From NCBI RefSeq assembly GCF_001557535.2, contig NZ_CP014307.1, positions 1,302,001-1,366,000 of the forward strand: 64,000 nucleotides of DNA, given 5' to 3'. The position numbers and the translations under genes are program-made. The stretch comes from Burkholderia sp. PAMC 26561. GTDB taxonomy: Bacteria; Pseudomonadota; Gammaproteobacteria; Burkholderiales; Burkholderiaceae. Shown piece by piece: positions 61,508 to 64,000 of the stretch (its first letter is position 1; the number at the start of each line of letters is the position of its first letter). The notes beneath the pieces are model-generated. The model was not told the DNA's origin. It saw nothing but the letters and a program-made list of their open reading frames with translations, and did not search any database.

Positions 61508-62329
61508 TCAGCTGAACACGAGCTTCATGCCGACCAGGACGAGCGTCGCGGCCAGGACGTTACGCAGCAAGACTTCGGGCGCTCGGGCGGACAGCAGGCT
61601 GCCAATGACGATGCCCGGCAGGGAGCCAACCAGCAGGGAAACCAGCAGCGACCAGTCAACCGAGCCGAGCAGCCAGTGACCCGTGCCGGCAATCAGCGTG
61701 AGCGGCACCGCGTGCGCAATGTCCGAGCCCACGATTCGCGCCGTGGCGAGGCGAGGGTAAAGCAGCAAAAGCACCGTGACGCCGATCGCGCCGGCGCCCA
61801 CGGAGGTGATCGACACCAGCACGCCGAGGACGGCGCCCGTCAGTACCGTCCAGCCGATGGTGCGCTTTTCGCGGCCCGCTGCGCCCGAGTCACCGCCGCG
61901 AGCTTCGCGGGCCATGCCGGTCTTGTAGGCGAAGCGTGCGAGTTGCGGGCGGAACACGAGCGACAGGGCGGTGATCAGGAGCGCGTAACCCAGTACTAGC
62001 TGGATGACCCGCGCGGCTGCCGGCGTGTTCAGGCCGTACCGGTGGAGCAGGAACAGCGTGATGGCAGCAGCGGGAATACTTCCTGCCGCAAGCCGTCCCG
62101 TGATGCGCCAGTCCACGGAACCTTTCAATCCATGGACCAGCGTGCCGGCGGACTTGGTCGCGGCTGCATAAAGCAAGTCGGTGCCGACCGCCGTGGCAGG
62201 ATGAATGCCGAACAGCAGCACGAGCAGCGGGGTCATCAGCGATCCGCCGCCAACGCCGGTAAGTCCGACCAGAAAGCCGACGGCGAGGCCAGAAGCCGAA
62301 TAAAGTAGATCGATATGTGGGAAAGACAT
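61508..62329 (-). CDS. TauE/SafE-family permease
   Basis: 273 residues from the ATG at 62329; a longer frame to 63427 runs antisense to the next gene and is rejected. Eight membrane segments in two repeats: GLAVGFLVGLTGVGGGSLMTPLLVLLFGIHPATAVGTDLLYA and VLGVLVSITSVGAGAIGVTVLLLLYP. The family exports sulfoacetate, sulfite and similar organosulfur anions, but substrates vary. Transcription runs toward the compound hairpin and the acid phosphatase gene. Confidence 0.93.
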   Translation of the reverse strand: MSFPHIDLLYSASGLAVGFLVGLTGVGGGSLMTPLLVLLFGIHPATAVGTDLLYAAATKSAGTLVHGLKGSVDWRITGRLAAGSIPAAAITLFLLHRYGLNTPAAARVIQLVLGYALLITALSLVFRPQLARFAYKTGMAREARGGDSGAAGREKRTIGWTVLTGAVLGVLVSITSVGAGAIGVTVLLLLYPRLATARIVGSDIAHAVPLTLIAGTGHWLLGSVDWSLLVSLLVGSLPGIVIGSLLSARAPEVLLRNVLAATLVLVGMKLVFS

Positions 62330-62512
62330 GCAGCTTGGAGAACCGGTTGGGTGAGCGTCGGTCGAAAAACGGTCGATGATAGCGGGTCCGCCGCGTGCAC
62401 GCCTCCGGTCCCGGCAAATTGATTCGCAGGCTCCGGCCGTACAATCCGCCAACGGTGGCCGATATGGCCGGGCAAGCCGAGTGTCCAGGCAACTCTTTTT
62501 CAGGAAGGTGTA

Positions 62513-64000
62513 ATGGAAACGAAGGAACAACAGCAGGCAAATCAGTCGCTTGACGACCAGAAGGCCGCTGCCGCTGGCCGTAGCCCCGCGCACGACGACC
62601 TTCCCGATCCGGTGCGCAGCACGGTCGGTGTGCGCGAAGTTGCTCCCACCACGCCCCTCGCGGTGACTGACGGCGCATTTATCGCAACAGAACACTCGAA
62701 TTATGCGAATGAGCGTCAGTTCGTGCTCAAGGCGGGCAATACGTTTGTAGTGAACGACGCCAACGGCGACATTCGTGGCAACGACGATGGCCTCTTCGTC
62801 AACGATACCCGCGTGCTGTCGCAGCTTCGCCTGACCTTCGGCGGCCGCGCGCCGTCGCTGCTGTCGGGGAGCGTATCCAGCGACAACGCCGTTTTTACCG
62901 CGCACATGACCAATCGGCCGCTGCCCCCCATCGGTGGTGCGACCACGCCGGAAGGGGTGCTTCACATCGAGCGCCGGCGCGTGCTGTCGCGGCACGTGCT
63001 GCACGAAGCCATTGTATTGACCAATTACGGCACGGAACCAGCGACGGTGCCGCTGTCCATCGACTTTGCGGCCGACTTTCACGACATGTTCGAGGTCCGC
63101 GGTTCCACGCGTCCCAAACGCGGGGAAATGCGCGAGCCGTGCATCGAAGACGGAGAAGTGGTACTTCGCTACACGGGTCTCGATGAAGTCGAGCGGACCG
63201 CGCGCATCCAGTTCTCCCCCGCGCCGCATTCGCTGACAGTCAGCCGAGCCGATTACGCGTTGCGAATCCAGCCGGAAACGGCCATGTCGATTTACCTGTC
63301 GGTAACGGCGCTCACGCATGCGTTGAGCGATGCGAGCGCGGAAAGCAAGAAGATCGCCGAGGAAGGTGCGGAATGCGCGCCGGAATCGGGCCGCCCGGCG
63401 ATTCGTGAGGCACTGGTCGATGCTCACAGGCGCATGCGCGACAGACGCCGCTCGGTCGCGCGGGTGCGTTCGAGCAATCCGCTCTTCAGCGAGTGGATCG
63501 ACCGGTCGCTGGCCGACCTAGGATTGCTTACCACCGACCTCGAAACGGGACCGTATCCGTATGCGGGGATTCCATGGTTCTCGACCGCGTTCGGTCGTGA
63601 CGCAATCATCACGTCGCTGCAGATGTTGTGGCTGGATCCGTCGCTTGCGCGCGGCGTGCTGCGCTTTCTCGCAGCCAACCAGGCGCGTGAGGACTCGGCT
63701 TTTCGCGATGCCGAAGTCGGCAAGATCATGCACGAGACCCGCAACAGCGAAATGGCTGCGACCGGCGAGGTGCCATTTGCAATGTATTACGGCGGCGTGG
63801 ACAGCACGCCGCTCTTCGTTGCGTTGGCCGGGGCTTATGCGGAGCGAACGGGCGATACGGCGCTTATCGACGAATTGTGGCCTTCGCTGCAACTGGCGGC
63901 AAAGTGGATCGCAGGTCATTGCGACAAGAACGAATACGGCTTGCTGAGCTACCAGCGCGCGACGGAACACGGGCTCGCCAACCAGGGTTGGAAGGACAGT
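62513..64000 (+). CDS. Glycogen-debranching-enzyme-like protein, 3' end missing
   Basis: 496 codons are visible and no stop occurs before the window end. AGGAAGG precedes the ATG at 62513. The N-terminal part (residues 60-280, KAGNTFVVNDANGDIRGNDDGLFVNDTRVLSQLRL) is the N-terminal domain of amylo-alpha-1,6-glucosidases; the catalytic (alpha/alpha)6 part begins near residue 330 with YPYAGIPWFSTAFGRDAII. These act on glycogen or related glucans, or on trehalose-like sugars. The first 50 residues are a poorly conserved, charged lead. Divergent from the TauE-type gene. Confidence 0.9.
   Translation, partial: METKEQQQANQSLDDQKAAAAGRSPAHDDLPDPVRSTVGVREVAPTTPLAVTDGAFIATEHSNYANERQFVLKAGNTFVVNDANGDIRGNDDGLFVNDTRVLSQLRLTFGGRAPSLLSGSVSSDNAVFTAHMTNRPLPPIGGATTPEGVLHIERRRVLSRHVLHEAIVLTNYGTEPATVPLSIDFAADFHDMFEVRGSTRPKRGEMREPCIEDGEVVLRYTGLDEVERTARIQFSPAPHSLTVSRADYALRIQPETAMSIYLSVTALTHALSDASAESKKIAEEGAECAPESGRPAIREALVDAHRRMRDRRRSVARVRSSNPLFSEWIDRSLADLGLLTTDLETGPYPYAGIPWFSTAFGRDAIITSLQMLWLDPSLARGVLRFLAANQAREDSAFRDAEVGKIMHETRNSEMAATGEVPFAMYYGGVDSTPLFVALAGAYAERTGDTALIDELWPSLQLAAKWIAGHCDKNEYGLLSYQRATEHGLANQGWKDS

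Noticed and set aside
62330..63427. Upstream extension of the TauE-type gene
   Set aside because: The extra 366 codons are antisense to the debranching-enzyme-like gene and lack family character; the ATG at 62329 starts the permease.
1..64000. tRNA, rRNA, CRISPR arrays, insertion sequences, prophage
   Set aside because: I looked for cloverleaf ends, spaced repeats, transposase-like motifs and terminal inverted repeats and saw none; a scan with tRNA and repeat software would settle it.

Overview
The window is a gene-dense, GC-rich piece of a chromosome with no rRNA, tRNA, transposase, phage or CRISPR sequence that I could see. The mix of families (DUF4148 and DUF3331 proteins, oxalate/formate antiporter, an MprF-AcvB pair, CheV, many LysR/TetR regulators, many tiny exported proteins) points to a beta-proteobacterium of the Burkholderia group, most likely Paraburkholderia or Caballeronia. 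This is an inference from gene content; no marker gene proves it.

Layout. 1-4.6 kb: redox enzymes with their regulators (old yellow enzyme, LysR, DUF427, flavin monooxygenase, TetR). 4.7-10.4 kb: small exported proteins, a second Hfq-like RNA chaperone, and two related secreted proteins built from twin beta-rich repeats. 10.4-13.7 kb: a DMT transporter, a decayed ABC ATPase fragment, a CBS-domain/XRE regulator pair, a zinc-ribbon protein and an NhaR-like regulator followed by a candidate small RNA. 14-18 kb: oxalate/formate antiporter, isochorismatase-fold hydrolase, BASS-family transporter. 18.2-23.7 kb: ABC-2 exporter, small Burkholderia-type proteins, RcnB-like protein, and a TetR/NTF2-like divergent pair with two clear palindromic operators. 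23.6-26.4 kb: a DNA-repair operon (radical SAM protein plus UdgX-type uracil-DNA protein) under an almost consensus LexA box. 26.5-31.1 kb: CorA-type transporter, orphan receiver, CheV, second CBS protein.

31.3-38.9 kb holds a tightly overlapping lipid kinase / phosphoesterase / PAP2 operon and a pyrimidine nucleoside salvage operon (CNT transporter, cytidine deaminase, nucleoside hydrolase) with a perfect 16-bp palindrome in front. 39.1-46.1 kb: Na/Pi-type transporter, DeoR regulator and a divergent four-gene ABC importer. 46.2-46.8 kb: BrnT/BrnA toxin-antitoxin pair. 48.2-52.1 kb: mprF and acvB, overlapping by 4 bp, expected to make and to hydrolyse lysyl-phosphatidylglycerol. 52-64 kb: mixed metabolism, a membrane protein fusing an HdeD-like domain to a permuted papain-like domain, an exported AcpA/phospholipase-C family phosphatase, a large compound hairpin, a TauE-type permease and the 5' part of a glycogen-debranching-enzyme-like gene that runs off the end.

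The best leads for something new are the SOS-type control of the radical SAM/UdgX operon, the HdeD-papain fusion, the short extra Hfq, the candidate small RNA near 13.8 kb and the 88-nt hairpin near 61.4 kb. I found no obvious large undescribed multi-gene system. All family names are from pattern recognition without database searches.
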